Shown one piece after another: positions 28,364 through 37,408 of a DNA stretch of 64,000 nucleotides (position 1 is its first letter; each line of letters opens with the position of its first letter). The stretch is from Novosphingobium sp. (GTDB lineage Bacteria; Pseudomonadota; Alphaproteobacteria; Sphingomonadales; Sphingomonadaceae): contig NZ_JAUYNB010000013.1 in the NCBI RefSeq assembly GCF_030699305.1, forward strand, positions 62,001 through 126,000, read 5' to 3'. Made by a program: the position numbers and the translations under genes. The notes beneath the pieces are model-generated. The model was not told the origin of the DNA, did no database searches, and saw only the letters and a list, made by a program, of their open reading frames with translations.

Positions 28364-29187
28364 CTGTACTCGGTCCAGGCGAGCGATTCCGCCGCGCTGT
28401 CCACCTCGGTCACGCCCCGGATGCCCAGCGCTTCGCGCGCTTCGGGAATCGGCAGGTGGAACACGTCCTCATACTTCGCCATGAAATAGGGGCCGGACTG
28501 TTCGCCCACGTCCATCCCCGCGCGCATCGCTTCCAGCACTTTGGGGAACGCCTGCTGGTAATGCAGCCCGGTCCGCGTCACCAGCCGCAGGGCGCCCAGC
28601 AATTGCCCGACGTTGATCAGCTGAACCAGTTCCGGATCGAGGAAGCGCGGCACGTTGCTCAGCCGTCCCCAATAGGGGACCAGTTCCCCGATGATATCGA
28701 ACCCGCCGCCGCAGGCGATATGTTCCAGATCGTGTGTCTGGCCGCTGCGCAGCGAGTAATACTGGAACTGGCTCTTCGGTTCGAACCGGGGGACGATGTC
28801 GATCTCGAACCCGTTGTCCTTCAGGTAGCGGCCAAAAGTATGACCCAGCGATCCCGGCGGATGATCGAGCAGCCCGGCAATCGTGAAATTGGAGGAAAAC
28901 CCTGCGCTGAACCACGCGTCGAGTTCCGGCCAGCGCTGGCGCTCCTGCGTGAACAGCTCCTCGATCCGGGCGAGCGGCAGGACTTCGAACAGGATCGGGT
29001 AGAGCGCATGGGTATCGGCAGACGTCGGGCGGTCCTTGCCGCTTCTGCGCAGAAACTGGGTTGCCACCCAGTCGCGCAGGCGCGGATCGTTGAGGTAGGG
29101 GGAGGAACTGACCAGCACCGAACTGGCCGTTTCCACATTGCGGATTCCCCGCGCCAGATAGGGCGTGCCTGCATCGGCCATCGTCAT
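28360..29187 (-). CDS. COQ4-like protein
   Basis: 275 residues. The diagnostic zinc motif H-D-x2-H-x11-E is intact: HDLEH at about residues 151-155 and Glu 12 residues later in CGGGFDIIGE. Other Coq4 features include PEGSLGHTF-like PPGSLGHTFGRYL and the terminal LGI region. Mitochondrial COQ4 acts at the ring C1 step and in assembly of coenzyme Q synthesis. Whether this homologue works on ubiquinone is inference. Its ATG overlaps the AtuA stop (ATGA), so it is coupled to a terpene-utilisation-type gene. MTM at 29187 or ATG 29181 could start it. Confidence 0.82.
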   Translation of the reverse strand: MTMADAGTPYLARGIRNVETASSVLVSSSPYLNDPRLRDWVATQFLRRSGKDRPTSADTHALYPILFEVLPLARIEELFTQERQRWPELDAWFSAGFSSNFTIAGLLDHPPGSLGHTFGRYLKDNGFEIDIVPRFEPKSQFQYYSLRSGQTHDLEHIACGGGFDIIGELVPYWGRLSNVPRFLDPELVQLINVGQLLGALRLVTRTGLHYQQAFPKVLEAMRAGMDVGEQSGPYFMAKYEDVFHLPIPEAREALGIRGVTEVDSAAESLAWTEYS

Positions 29188-31007
29188 TCTCCCACTTGTG
29201 CGGCCAGTGCGGCAGGCACCGGCACGGACATTTCCAGCAGCAACTGCGCCATCGATTTCGCCGCCGCATCAAGCCGCGGCGATACGTTGATCCCGCCGCC
29301 TTGGGCATCGTGCACCACGAAGTTCAACGCGTGGATGCCCGGTACATCGAACCGCTCCACCCGGCCGGTCGCGGGATCATCGAACAAGTGGCGATACCAG
29401 TCCGCCACAGCCTGTTCACTCAGCGCGGCGCGGAGATAGGGCAGATATTCCGCCGAACGCGCGATCACGGCGACATTGAACAAGCGCCCCTTGTCGCCGC
29501 TGCGCGCCCAGGCCAGCCGGATCAGCGGGACGGTGGCCGTGCCGGGTTCGGCCGGGCCAACCGGCGCGGGTGCGCGGACAATCGCGGCGGGGTCGAACCC
29601 GCCCTGCACCGGGTCGGCAAATGCCACTTCCACCCCGTCCAGCCGTACCGCCGCGTGTGCGCGGTCGCGCCCGATCAGGCAAAACGCCATGTCAGTCAGC
29701 GGAAAGGCGCGCGGCGCGGCGATGATCGGTGCAATCGAGGTGCCTTGCGCCATGTTCATGATCGCGGTGGTCTGTTCCCGCCCGAACTGCATGGCCGCGC
29801 CCATGTCTGGATGATCGACCACGATCTTGAGCAAGACCTCACGCGGGGCGAGGTGCTGGCGGCGCGGGCCATAGGCGGTTTCGGTGCCGATCAACTCGAC
29901 ATGGGTCAGCGTGTAGTCGGGCAGGTTCCGCTCCCGCAGCAACCGCGAACAACGCCGCAGCAGGGCCTCGGCCTGCCGCTCGGCCTTGGCGACGGCATCA
30001 ATGCCCGTCACCGGGATCAACGCGACCGAGCGCCAGCCCGCGTCAAACGTCGCGCAGGCTTTCAGGCTGTCGGTCGCCGGGTAGCCTTTTGCGCCTGACA
30101 CCCGCACCCGGTTAGGCCCGACCTGTTCCAGCGCGATCCCGCTGAAATCAACGACTACATCCGGGACGATATAGGCCTGCGGATCGCTGACTTCGTAAAG
30201 CAATTGCTCCGACACCGTGCCAACCGAAACCAGCCCGCCCGTCCCGTCCGGCACGGTGATGACTACCGTGCCATCGGCATGGCATTCACCCACCGGAAAC
30301 CCGATTTCGGCCCAGTCGGGCACGTCCTGCCAGTCGGTAAACGTGCCGCCCGACACTTGCGCGCCGCATTCCAGCAAGTGGCCCGCGACCGTCCCGCCGG
30401 CCAGCAGGTCGTAATCATCCGGCCCCCAGCCGAATTCGTGGATCAGCGGCCCCAGGATCATTGAACTGTCCGCCACCCGCCCGGTAATGACGATGTCCGC
30501 CCCGGCACCCAGCGCCGCCGCAATCGGGAATGCCCCCAGATAGGCATGGAAACTGCCGGGCCGCGCTGGCAGCTGCGCGCCGTTGAACATGTCGCGCACG
30601 CCCTCGGCGCGCAGCGCTTCGGTCAGCGGCAGGATGTCATCGCCGGAAACGGTCGCCACTTTCAGCGCCAGCCCCTGCTCTGCCCCCCGCGCACGGATCA
30701 GCGCTGCGAGACCTTCCGGGTTGAGCCCGCCCGCATTGGCGACCACCCGGATGCCGCGCGCCTTCAGTTCCGCCAGATAGGGGCCAATGTGCAAATCGAC
30801 GAAATCGGGCAGGAAGCCGGACGCGGGGTCCATCTGCTTGAGCCGGGCAAAAATGCCCATCGCCCCTTCGCCCAGGTAATCGAACGCCAGATAATTGAGG
30901 TCCGGCACGCGCAGCAGTTGCGGCACCGCGATCACGCTGTCATTCAGCGCGCCGCTGGCTCCGCCGATCCGCACCACCCTGCCGGACCCTGTAACGCCGG
31001 ATGTCAT
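29184..31007 (-). CDS. AtuA family protein (acyclic terpene utilisation) with fused C-terminal AtuA-like domain
   Basis: 607 residues from ATG 31007, preceded by GAGAGGA; the frame extends further without support. Residues 1-440 form the AtuA domain (VRIGGASGALNDS, DYLGEGAMGIFARL, VANAGGLNP, GADIVITGRVADSSM). A linker leads to a C-terminal ~100-residue domain beginning with IRLAWARSGDKGRLFNVAVI. In Pseudomonas, atu genes degrade citronellol and related isoprenoids, but AtuA's own activity is unknown. Partner genes for the rest of that pathway (geranyl-CoA carboxylase) are not in the window. Confidence 0.87.
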   Translation of the reverse strand: MTSGVTGSGRVVRIGGASGALNDSVIAVPQLLRVPDLNYLAFDYLGEGAMGIFARLKQMDPASGFLPDFVDLHIGPYLAELKARGIRVVANAGGLNPEGLAALIRARGAEQGLALKVATVSGDDILPLTEALRAEGVRDMFNGAQLPARPGSFHAYLGAFPIAAALGAGADIVITGRVADSSMILGPLIHEFGWGPDDYDLLAGGTVAGHLLECGAQVSGGTFTDWQDVPDWAEIGFPVGECHADGTVVITVPDGTGGLVSVGTVSEQLLYEVSDPQAYIVPDVVVDFSGIALEQVGPNRVRVSGAKGYPATDSLKACATFDAGWRSVALIPVTGIDAVAKAERQAEALLRRCSRLLRERNLPDYTLTHVELIGTETAYGPRRQHLAPREVLLKIVVDHPDMGAAMQFGREQTTAIMNMAQGTSIAPIIAAPRAFPLTDMAFCLIGRDRAHAAVRLDGVEVAFADPVQGGFDPAAIVRAPAPVGPAEPGTATVPLIRLAWARSGDKGRLFNVAVIARSAEYLPYLRAALSEQAVADWYRHLFDDPATGRVERFDVPGIHALNFVVHDAQGGGINVSPRLDAAAKSMAQLLLEMSVPVPAALAAQVGE

Positions 31008-31093
31008 TTGTTGTCCTCTCGCCCGGTCCTGATCCGGCACACGGTTGGTCCGTGGCCACAGGCCGATGCGCGAGGGTAGCGGTCAGCCCGCGA

Positions 31094-32719
31094 TCAGGCG
31101 AGAGCCTCGGCAATTAGATGGCGCGTATTGTTCAGGCCATAGAGCGCGATGAAGCTGCCCATGCGCGGCCCCTGGCTGGAACCCAGCAGGGTTTCATACA
31201 GGCACTTGAACCAGTCGCGCAGCTGCTCGAACCCGTAATGCGGGTCCTTGCCGATTTCATAGATGATGTTCTGAAGCTCTTGCGCCGTGACATCGTCCGA
31301 CGTCGCGGCCAGTTCCTCGTCCAGCGCGGTCAGCGCCAGTGCCTCGTTCGGTTCGGGCTTGCGGCGCTTCAGCGTGGGGGCAATGAAATCACGGTTATAG
31401 GCCAGCGCGCAACCGACCAGCGTATCGAGCGCCGGATGCGCCGCCGGATCGGCATTCTCGACATAGTTGCCAAGGTACGACCAGACCTGCGCATGGGTCG
31501 CGTGCGGCCCCAGCACGCCCACCAGATTGAGCAGCAGGCCATAGGTCACCGGCAGCTTTTCATCCGCGTCCTCGATCTGCTCCCCCGCGAAGGCGGGGGC
31601 TCCGGTCACGCGATTGGCGCGCAGCAGGTGCCAGACCGGGTTGCCCAGTTGCTGTTCGACCGGCTGACTCGCCAGCTTTTCGCGGAACTGCCAGTATTCG
31701 TCGACCGCGCGCGGGACGACGCCAACGTGGAGCTGCTTCGCGCTCTTGGGTTCGCGGAACAGGTAGAAGCCCAGGCTTTCCTCGCTGCCATAGGTCAGCC
31801 ACTGTTCGATGGTCAGGCCATTGCCCTTGGACTTGGAAATCTTTTCGCCGTTCTCATCGAGGAACAGTTCGTAGATCAGCCCTTCGGGGCGGCGGCCGCC
31901 CAGCACTTGCGCGATCTTGCCGCTTTGCGTGACGCTGTCGGTCAGATCCTTGCCGCACATTTCATAATCGACGCCCAGCGCAACCCAGCGCATCGCCCAG
32001 TCGACCTTCCATTGCAGCTTGGACCGGCCACCCAGAATCGATTGCTCAACCTCAGTGCCGTCGCTGTCGGTGAAGCGCACGATCCCGGCGTCGGCATCGA
32101 CCACTTCGACCGGAACCTGCAGCACCGCGCCGGTCGCCGGGCTGACTGGCAGGACCGGCGAATACGTCTTGCGGCGTTCTTCGCGCAAGGTTGGCAGCAT
32201 GACGCTCATGATCGCGTCGAAATGGCGCAAAACGTTCCGCAGCGCATCGTCGAACGCGCCCGAATTGTACCGGTCCGAAGCCGAGACGAATTCATAATCG
32301 AACCCGAACTGGTCCAGGAATTCGCGCAGCTTCGCGTTGTTGTGGTGGGCAAAGCTTTCGTGCGTGCCGAACGGATCGGGAATGCGGGTCAGCGGCTTGC
32401 CCAGGTTGGCTTGCAGCACCGCCTTGTTCTCGATGTTGTCGGGCACCTTGCGCAGCCCGTCCATGTCATCTGAAAACGCCACCAGCCGGGTCGGCTTGCC
32501 GCCGCTCAACACTTCATAGGCGCGGCGCACCAGCGTGGTCCGCAGCACTTCCTGGAAGGTGCCGATGTGCGGCAGGCCCGACGGGCCATAGCCGGTTTCG
32601 AACAGCATCGGGCTGCCATCGGGTTTGCCGTCCGGATACCGCTTCAGCAACTTGCGAGCTTCCTCGAACGGCCAAGCCTTCGAAACCTGTGCGGCGGTAT
32701 GAATATCGGTATCGGTCAT
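31094..32719 (-). CDS. lysS: Lysyl-tRNA synthetase, class I
   Basis: 541 residues from the ATG at 32719. It is the archaeal-type class I LysRS found in alphaproteobacteria, not the class II enzyme of most bacteria. The HIGH-like motif is in GPSGLPHIGTFQE and the KMSKS loop in EKISKSKGNG. SDDMDGLRKVPDN is typical. The C-terminal anticodon-binding helical part ends LNNTRHLIAEALA. Between the KMSKS loop and that domain, about residues 373-380 (APAFAGE) are encoded by a GC-rich palindrome at 31580-31600 that looks like an inserted repeat (see findings). Confidence 0.96.
   Translation of the reverse strand: MTDTDIHTAAQVSKAWPFEEARKLLKRYPDGKPDGSPMLFETGYGPSGLPHIGTFQEVLRTTLVRRAYEVLSGGKPTRLVAFSDDMDGLRKVPDNIENKAVLQANLGKPLTRIPDPFGTHESFAHHNNAKLREFLDQFGFDYEFVSASDRYNSGAFDDALRNVLRHFDAIMSVMLPTLREERRKTYSPVLPVSPATGAVLQVPVEVVDADAGIVRFTDSDGTEVEQSILGGRSKLQWKVDWAMRWVALGVDYEMCGKDLTDSVTQSGKIAQVLGGRRPEGLIYELFLDENGEKISKSKGNGLTIEQWLTYGSEESLGFYLFREPKSAKQLHVGVVPRAVDEYWQFREKLASQPVEQQLGNPVWHLLRANRVTGAPAFAGEQIEDADEKLPVTYGLLLNLVGVLGPHATHAQVWSYLGNYVENADPAAHPALDTLVGCALAYNRDFIAPTLKRRKPEPNEALALTALDEELAATSDDVTAQELQNIIYEIGKDPHYGFEQLRDWFKCLYETLLGSSQGPRMGSFIALYGLNNTRHLIAEALA
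31580..31600. repeat. Palindromic repeat inside lysS
   Basis: CCCCCGC-GAAG-GCGGGGG is read in frame as PAFAGE within lysS, in a variable loop. It is of the REP type common in sphingomonad intergenic DNA. This assignment is from general knowledge, and only one copy is in this window. Confidence 0.5.
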
Positions 32720-32764
32720 GCCCCGGCCTTTTGCGGAGATGCGCCGGTTTCGCAAGCGAAAGCA

Positions 32765-32800
32765 CACCTGCCGCCCTGCCAGCAGGCAGGACGGCAGGTG
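32765..32800. repeat. Hairpin between lysS and the amidohydrolase
   Basis: Two 16-nt arms, CACCTGCCGCCCTGCC and GGCAGGACGGCAGGTG, pair at 15 of 16 positions around loop AGCA. It lies upstream of lysS in a 197-nt divergent interval. No T-run follows. It could be a REP element or a leader structure. Confidence 0.55.
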
Positions 32801-32915
32801 CGGCGGAAAATTAGTCCCCCACAGCGCAGCACCATTGATGGTCCGATTATTCCGCTAGGCAATGGTCGCGCTCGCCCCCTATCGTCGGCAAAAATTGACG
32901 AGAGGAACGGGATTG

Positions 32916-34625
32916 ATGCGAGGGACGATCATCACTGCCAGCGCAGCGCTATTAGCGCTGGTCAGCGGCGGCATGGCCGCAGCCAGCGAACCTGCCAACC
33001 CTGCCAGCCTGTGGTTCAACGGCACGATCATCACCATGGACGGCCCTGCCCCGCGCACGGTCGATGCGGTGGTGGCCCGCGATGGCCGCATTGTCTTCGC
33101 CGGGCCGGAGCGCAAGGCCCGCGCGATCGCAGGCAAAGGCGCAGCGGCGCACGACCTGAAGCGCGCGACGATGCTGCCGGGCTTCATCGATGCCCATTCG
33201 CACTTTGCCGTGGCGCTGCAATCGGCGGGCGGGATCGACCTGTCTGACCCCGCCCTGCCCGCTGTGACCGATGCCGCCAGCCTGATTGCCGCCGTCCGCG
33301 CCGAGGCTGACCGCCGCCAGATCCCGGCCGGCGAATGGGTCGTGGTCTGGCAATACAACGAGGAGCAGCTGGCGGAGCGCCGCCACGTGACCCGCGCCGA
33401 ACTCGATGCCGCCTTTCCGGACCGCAAGGTGATCCTGCTGCACGTCTCGCTGCACGGACTGGTTGCGAACAGTGCCGCGCTGGCGGCGGTTGGTGTCGCT
33501 GAGGACACCCCGGTTCCGACTGGCGGGATCATGCCCAGGGGGCCGGACGGCAAGCTCTCTGGCCTGATGTTCGAAGCGGCGCTGTTCCTGATCCTGCCCA
33601 AGCTGCCCCAGCCGACCGAGGCGCAAAAGCTGGCCGCACTGGACGCCGCACAGACCCGCTATGCCCGCGAAGGCTTCACCCACGCGCAGGAAGGCGGCAC
33701 CCAGCTGCCCGATCTGCAATTCCTGATGAGTGCGGCGGTGAGGGACCGGCTGAAGATCGACCTGGCGGCACTGCCATTTTATTCCACGCTCGATTGGGTG
33801 CTGGCCCAGCCGGATCTGAAATTCGGCCAGTATCAGGGGCGGTTCAAGCTCCAGGGCATCAAGTTCGTGCTGGATGGTTCCCCGCAGGCCCGCACCGCCT
33901 ATTTCACCCGCGATTACGCGCGCGGATCGCCCGGTGAAGGCAAGCATCCGTGGCACGGCGAACCGGTCATGTCCGAAGCTGATTTTCAGGCGATGGCCCG
34001 CAAGGTTCATGCGCGCGGCTGGCAGATTTTTGCCCATGCCAACGGGGATGCGGCAATCGACATGGCGCTGCGCGGGTTTGACGCGCTGGAAATCAAGGCT
34101 GCCGACAACCGCCGCCCGGTGGTGATCCATTCACAGTTCCAGCGCCGCGATCACCTGCCCGCCTATGCCCGGATCGGCGTCGGCCCGGCCTATTTCAGCA
34201 ATCACACGCTCTATTTCGCCGATACCCACCGCACCAATTTCCCGGCCGAGGTGGTGGACTTCATCAGCCCGCTCAAAGCCGCCAGTGCGGCCGGGCTGCA
34301 CCCATCGAACCATAGCGATTTTCCGGTGACCCGGCTTGATCCGTTCACCCAATTGTGGAGTTCGATGGCGCGCACGTCCACCACGGGCGTGGTCAGCGGC
34401 GCGGATCAGCGATTGAGCGCCTATGCGGGCCTGCAAGCCCTCACCACCGGCCCGGCGTGGCAAGTGTTCGAGGACCACCGCAAGGGCCGGATCAAACCCG
34501 GCCTGCTGGCCGATTTCGTGGTGCTGGACCGCAATCCGCTGACGGTTCCGGTGGATCAAGTGCGGTCGATCAAAGTCCTGAAAACGGTCAAGGAAGGCCG
34601 TACAATCTGGAAACGGGGGGAATAA
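32916..34625 (+). CDS. Exported amidohydrolase, YtcJ-like
   Basis: 569 residues from ATG 32916 with GAGAGGAAC upstream. A signal peptide (MRGTIITASAALLALVSGGMAAA) is followed by the composite amidohydrolase fold. The metal site starts with GFIDAHSHF, with later HANGDAAID, VIHSQFQ and HPSNHSDFPV segments, as in YtcJ/Nfd-type enzymes. The C-terminal beta part is GLLADFVVLDRNPL. It should hydrolyse an N-acyl or amide bond in the periplasm. Substrate unknown. Confidence 0.87.
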   Translation: MRGTIITASAALLALVSGGMAAASEPANPASLWFNGTIITMDGPAPRTVDAVVARDGRIVFAGPERKARAIAGKGAAAHDLKRATMLPGFIDAHSHFAVALQSAGGIDLSDPALPAVTDAASLIAAVRAEADRRQIPAGEWVVVWQYNEEQLAERRHVTRAELDAAFPDRKVILLHVSLHGLVANSAALAAVGVAEDTPVPTGGIMPRGPDGKLSGLMFEAALFLILPKLPQPTEAQKLAALDAAQTRYAREGFTHAQEGGTQLPDLQFLMSAAVRDRLKIDLAALPFYSTLDWVLAQPDLKFGQYQGRFKLQGIKFVLDGSPQARTAYFTRDYARGSPGEGKHPWHGEPVMSEADFQAMARKVHARGWQIFAHANGDAAIDMALRGFDALEIKAADNRRPVVIHSQFQRRDHLPAYARIGVGPAYFSNHTLYFADTHRTNFPAEVVDFISPLKAASAAGLHPSNHSDFPVTRLDPFTQLWSSMARTSTTGVVSGADQRLSAYAGLQALTTGPAWQVFEDHRKGRIKPGLLADFVVLDRNPLTVPVDQVRSIKVLKTVKEGRTIWKRGE

Positions 34626-34648
34626 CACCGCGCGGCGGCTTGCCCTGC

Positions 34649-34663
34649 GTTCCAGTTCCGTTC
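34649..34663 (+). promoter_or_regulatory. LexA (SOS) box of the dinG-like gene
   Basis: GTTC-CAGTTCC-GTTC matches the alphaproteobacterial LexA operator GTTC-N7-GTTC exactly and ends 12 nt before the helicase ATG. The same form occurs upstream of recA in this window. Confidence 0.8.
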
Positions 34664-34675
34664 TAACGCTGGCAC

Positions 34676-37408
34676 ATGGACGACGCCCCGCCCAGCCCAA
34701 TTCCGGCACTGCCCCTGCCCGCGATCCACGCCAGCCATGGCGGCTGCTGGCTGCGGAGCGGAGCGGGCCAGACGCGCGGTGTGGGCAAGGGCGATGCGAT
34801 TGTCGCGGCGGCCGATACCCCGCTGCTGATGCTCAACGCGCCGCTGGTCGCCACCCGGCTGGGCTATCCCGATCTGTCCGGGCTGGATCTGCTGGAACTG
34901 TTCGCCTTCATCCACCCGGCCCGGTTCGTGGTACCGACCGCAAAGGGGCTGGCCCACGCGCTCGATTTGCCCGAACCCGGCGGCGACGATGCGATTCCGC
35001 TGCTGCTGCAACAAGCCGCCGAGGCGCTGCTGGCGACGTGTGAGCGAAGCGACTGGCAGGAACGCGAAGGCGCGTGGAGCGCGCTGCAATCGCTGATCCG
35101 GCTGCGCTGGGCATGGGCACCGCTGCTTACCGCCCGGATTGCCGCCCCGCAGCGGGCGGAGCGCTGGCTGTTTTCCCGCCTGCCCGAATGGGAGGACGCG
35201 CCCGAACGGCCGCAGCCGGGCCAGGTCGTGCTCGATCCTGCGGCTGTCACCGCCCGGCTGGCGCAGTTGACCGGCAGCGGGGCAGAAGCCCGGCCCACCC
35301 AGCAGGCCTATGCGGGCGAAGCTGCGCACCTGTTCAGCCCGCGCCGCCGCGAAGGCTTGCCGCATCTGTTGCTGGCGCAGGCCGGGACCGGGATCGGCAA
35401 GACCCTGGGCTATCTCGCCCCTGCCTCGCTCTGGGCGCAGGAATCGGGCGGCACGGTCTGGGTGTCGACATATACCAAGGCCCTGCAACGCCAGTTGCGG
35501 CGTGAGAGCCGCCGCGCCTGGCCCAGCACCCGCGCCGATGGCACGCAGCCGGTGGTGGTGCGCAAGGGCCGCGAAAACTACCTCTGCCTGCTCAATCTGG
35601 AAGATGCGCTGCAAGGCGGGTTCACCGGGCGGGCGGCGGTTCTGGCGCAGCTGGTCGCGCGCTGGGCCGGTTACAGCCAGGACGGCGACATGATCGGCGG
35701 CGATCTGCCCGGTTGGCTCGGCACGCTGTTCCGCCAGCGCGGGATCGCCGCGCTGACCGACCGGCGCGGCGAATGCGTCTATGCCGGGTGCCCGCACTAC
35801 CGCAAATGCTTCATCGAACGGTCCGCCCGCGCCAGCGCGCAAGCCGATCTGGTGATCGCCAACCACGCGCTGGTCATGGTCAACGCCGCGCGCAGCCGCG
35901 AGGCCGCCCAGCGCCCGACCCGGATCGTGTTCGACGAAGGACACCACGTGTTCGAAGCGGCGGATTCGACCTTCGCTGCCGCATTGACCGGGGCCGAAAC
36001 GATCGAGCTGCGCCGCTGGGTGATCGGGCCGGAACGCGGCTCGAAAGGACGCCGCCGGGGCCTCGCCGCGCGGCTGGCGGATTTGGCCAGTTATGACGAA
36101 GCCGGGGCCAAGGCGATCTCCGCCGCGCGCCACGCGGCCGAGGCGCTGCCGGGTGACGGCTGGCTGCAACGCCTGGCCGAAGGCGCGCCGTTCGGACCGC
36201 TGGAAGAACTGCTCGCGGCCGTGCGCGCCACCGTTTACGCCCGCGATGAAAGCGGCGGACAGGAAGCGGGCTATGGGCTGGAGACCGAGGCCGCACAGCT
36301 GGACGGTGCGTTCATCGAACGCGCCGGGGCCGCGCAGGCCGCACTCGCCGCGCTGCGCCAGCCGCTGATCCGGCTCGGGGGGCGGCTCGAAGCCTTGCTG
36401 GCCGAACCGCCTGACTGGCTCGACGGTCCGGGCCGCGCGCGGATCGAAGGCGCGCGCCATTCGCTGACCTGGCGGATCGACCTGCTGACCGCGTGGGAGG
36501 CCCTGCTCGACCGGCTGGGCGGCCCGGCCGACCCCGAATATGTCGATTGGCTGGCGGTCGAACGCGGCGACGCGCGCGAATTCGACATTGGCATTCACCG
36601 CCGCTGGCTCGATCCGATGAAGCCGTTTGCCAGCGTCGTGCTGGAACCGGCGCACGGGGTGATGATCACATCTGCAACCCTGCGTGATGGGAATGACTGG
36701 GACGCGGCGATTGCCAAGTCCGGGGCCAAAGCGCTGGCCCTCGCCCCGCGCCTGTCCAGTTTCGACAGCCCGTTCGATTACGCCGCCCAGGCCGAAGTGC
36801 TGATCGTCACCGATGTGCCCAAAGGTGACGTAGCGGCACTTGCCGGGGCTTACGGCCGGTTGATCGAGGCATCGGGCGGCGGTGCGCTGGGGCTGTTCAC
36901 CGCGATCCGCCGCCTGCGCGCGGTGCATGGCCGGATTGCCGACCGGCTCGCCCGGGCGGGCCTCCCGCTTTATGCCCAGCACGTCGATCCGATCGACACC
37001 GGTACGCTGGTCGACATCTTCCGCGATGATCCGCGCGCGTCGCTGCTCGGCACCGATGCGCTGCGCGACGGGGTCGATGTGCCCGGCCATTCGCTGCGGC
37101 TGGTGGTGATGGAACAAGTGCCCTGGCCCAAGCCGTCGATCCTGCACCGCGCGCGGCGGCTGGCGGGGGGCGGATCGGCGTATGATGACCGGATCATCCG
37201 CGCGCGGCTGGCGCAGGCGTTTGGCCGCCTGATCCGCAGCCGTGACGATCGCGGGCATTTCGTGGTGCTGTCGTCCGCCTTTCCCAGCCGGTTGCTCAGC
37301 GCATTCCCGGCCGGAACTCCTGTCACACGCCTGACGCTGGACGAGGCTTTACAACGGCTGACCAGTGGTGCTTTTGGGAAGTCCGTTCAAACAGAGAGCA
37401 ACCCGTGA
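34676..37408 (+). CDS. DinG-like ATP-dependent DNA helicase (XPD family, iron-sulfur)
   Basis: 910 residues. Walker A QAGTGIGKT is near residue 236-243. Four cysteines suited to a 4Fe-4S cluster lie at about residue 303 (ENYLC) and residues 365-379 (CVYAGCPHYRKC). Motif II is VFDEGHH near 420, and later superfamily 2 motifs are SATL and the C-terminal QAFGRLIRSRDDRG. It should unwind 5'-3' substrates such as R-loops or forks after damage. A perfect SOS box lies 12 nt upstream of the ATG. The last 4 nt overlap the sixA-like gene. It is longer than E. coli DinG, with an N-terminal extension of about 200 residues. Confidence 0.92.
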   Translation: MDDAPPSPIPALPLPAIHASHGGCWLRSGAGQTRGVGKGDAIVAAADTPLLMLNAPLVATRLGYPDLSGLDLLELFAFIHPARFVVPTAKGLAHALDLPEPGGDDAIPLLLQQAAEALLATCERSDWQEREGAWSALQSLIRLRWAWAPLLTARIAAPQRAERWLFSRLPEWEDAPERPQPGQVVLDPAAVTARLAQLTGSGAEARPTQQAYAGEAAHLFSPRRREGLPHLLLAQAGTGIGKTLGYLAPASLWAQESGGTVWVSTYTKALQRQLRRESRRAWPSTRADGTQPVVVRKGRENYLCLLNLEDALQGGFTGRAAVLAQLVARWAGYSQDGDMIGGDLPGWLGTLFRQRGIAALTDRRGECVYAGCPHYRKCFIERSARASAQADLVIANHALVMVNAARSREAAQRPTRIVFDEGHHVFEAADSTFAAALTGAETIELRRWVIGPERGSKGRRRGLAARLADLASYDEAGAKAISAARHAAEALPGDGWLQRLAEGAPFGPLEELLAAVRATVYARDESGGQEAGYGLETEAAQLDGAFIERAGAAQAALAALRQPLIRLGGRLEALLAEPPDWLDGPGRARIEGARHSLTWRIDLLTAWEALLDRLGGPADPEYVDWLAVERGDAREFDIGIHRRWLDPMKPFASVVLEPAHGVMITSATLRDGNDWDAAIAKSGAKALALAPRLSSFDSPFDYAAQAEVLIVTDVPKGDVAALAGAYGRLIEASGGGALGLFTAIRRLRAVHGRIADRLARAGLPLYAQHVDPIDTGTLVDIFRDDPRASLLGTDALRDGVDVPGHSLRLVVMEQVPWPKPSILHRARRLAGGGSAYDDRIIRARLAQAFGRLIRSRDDRGHFVVLSSAFPSRLLSAFPAGTPVTRLTLDEALQRLTSGAFGKSVQTESNP

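Noticed and set aside
34556-37258. A 900-codon open frame antisense to the DinG-like gene
   Set aside because: Arg/Gln/Pro-rich shadow with no motif. The sense strand has all helicase motifs, a SOS box and a coupled downstream gene.
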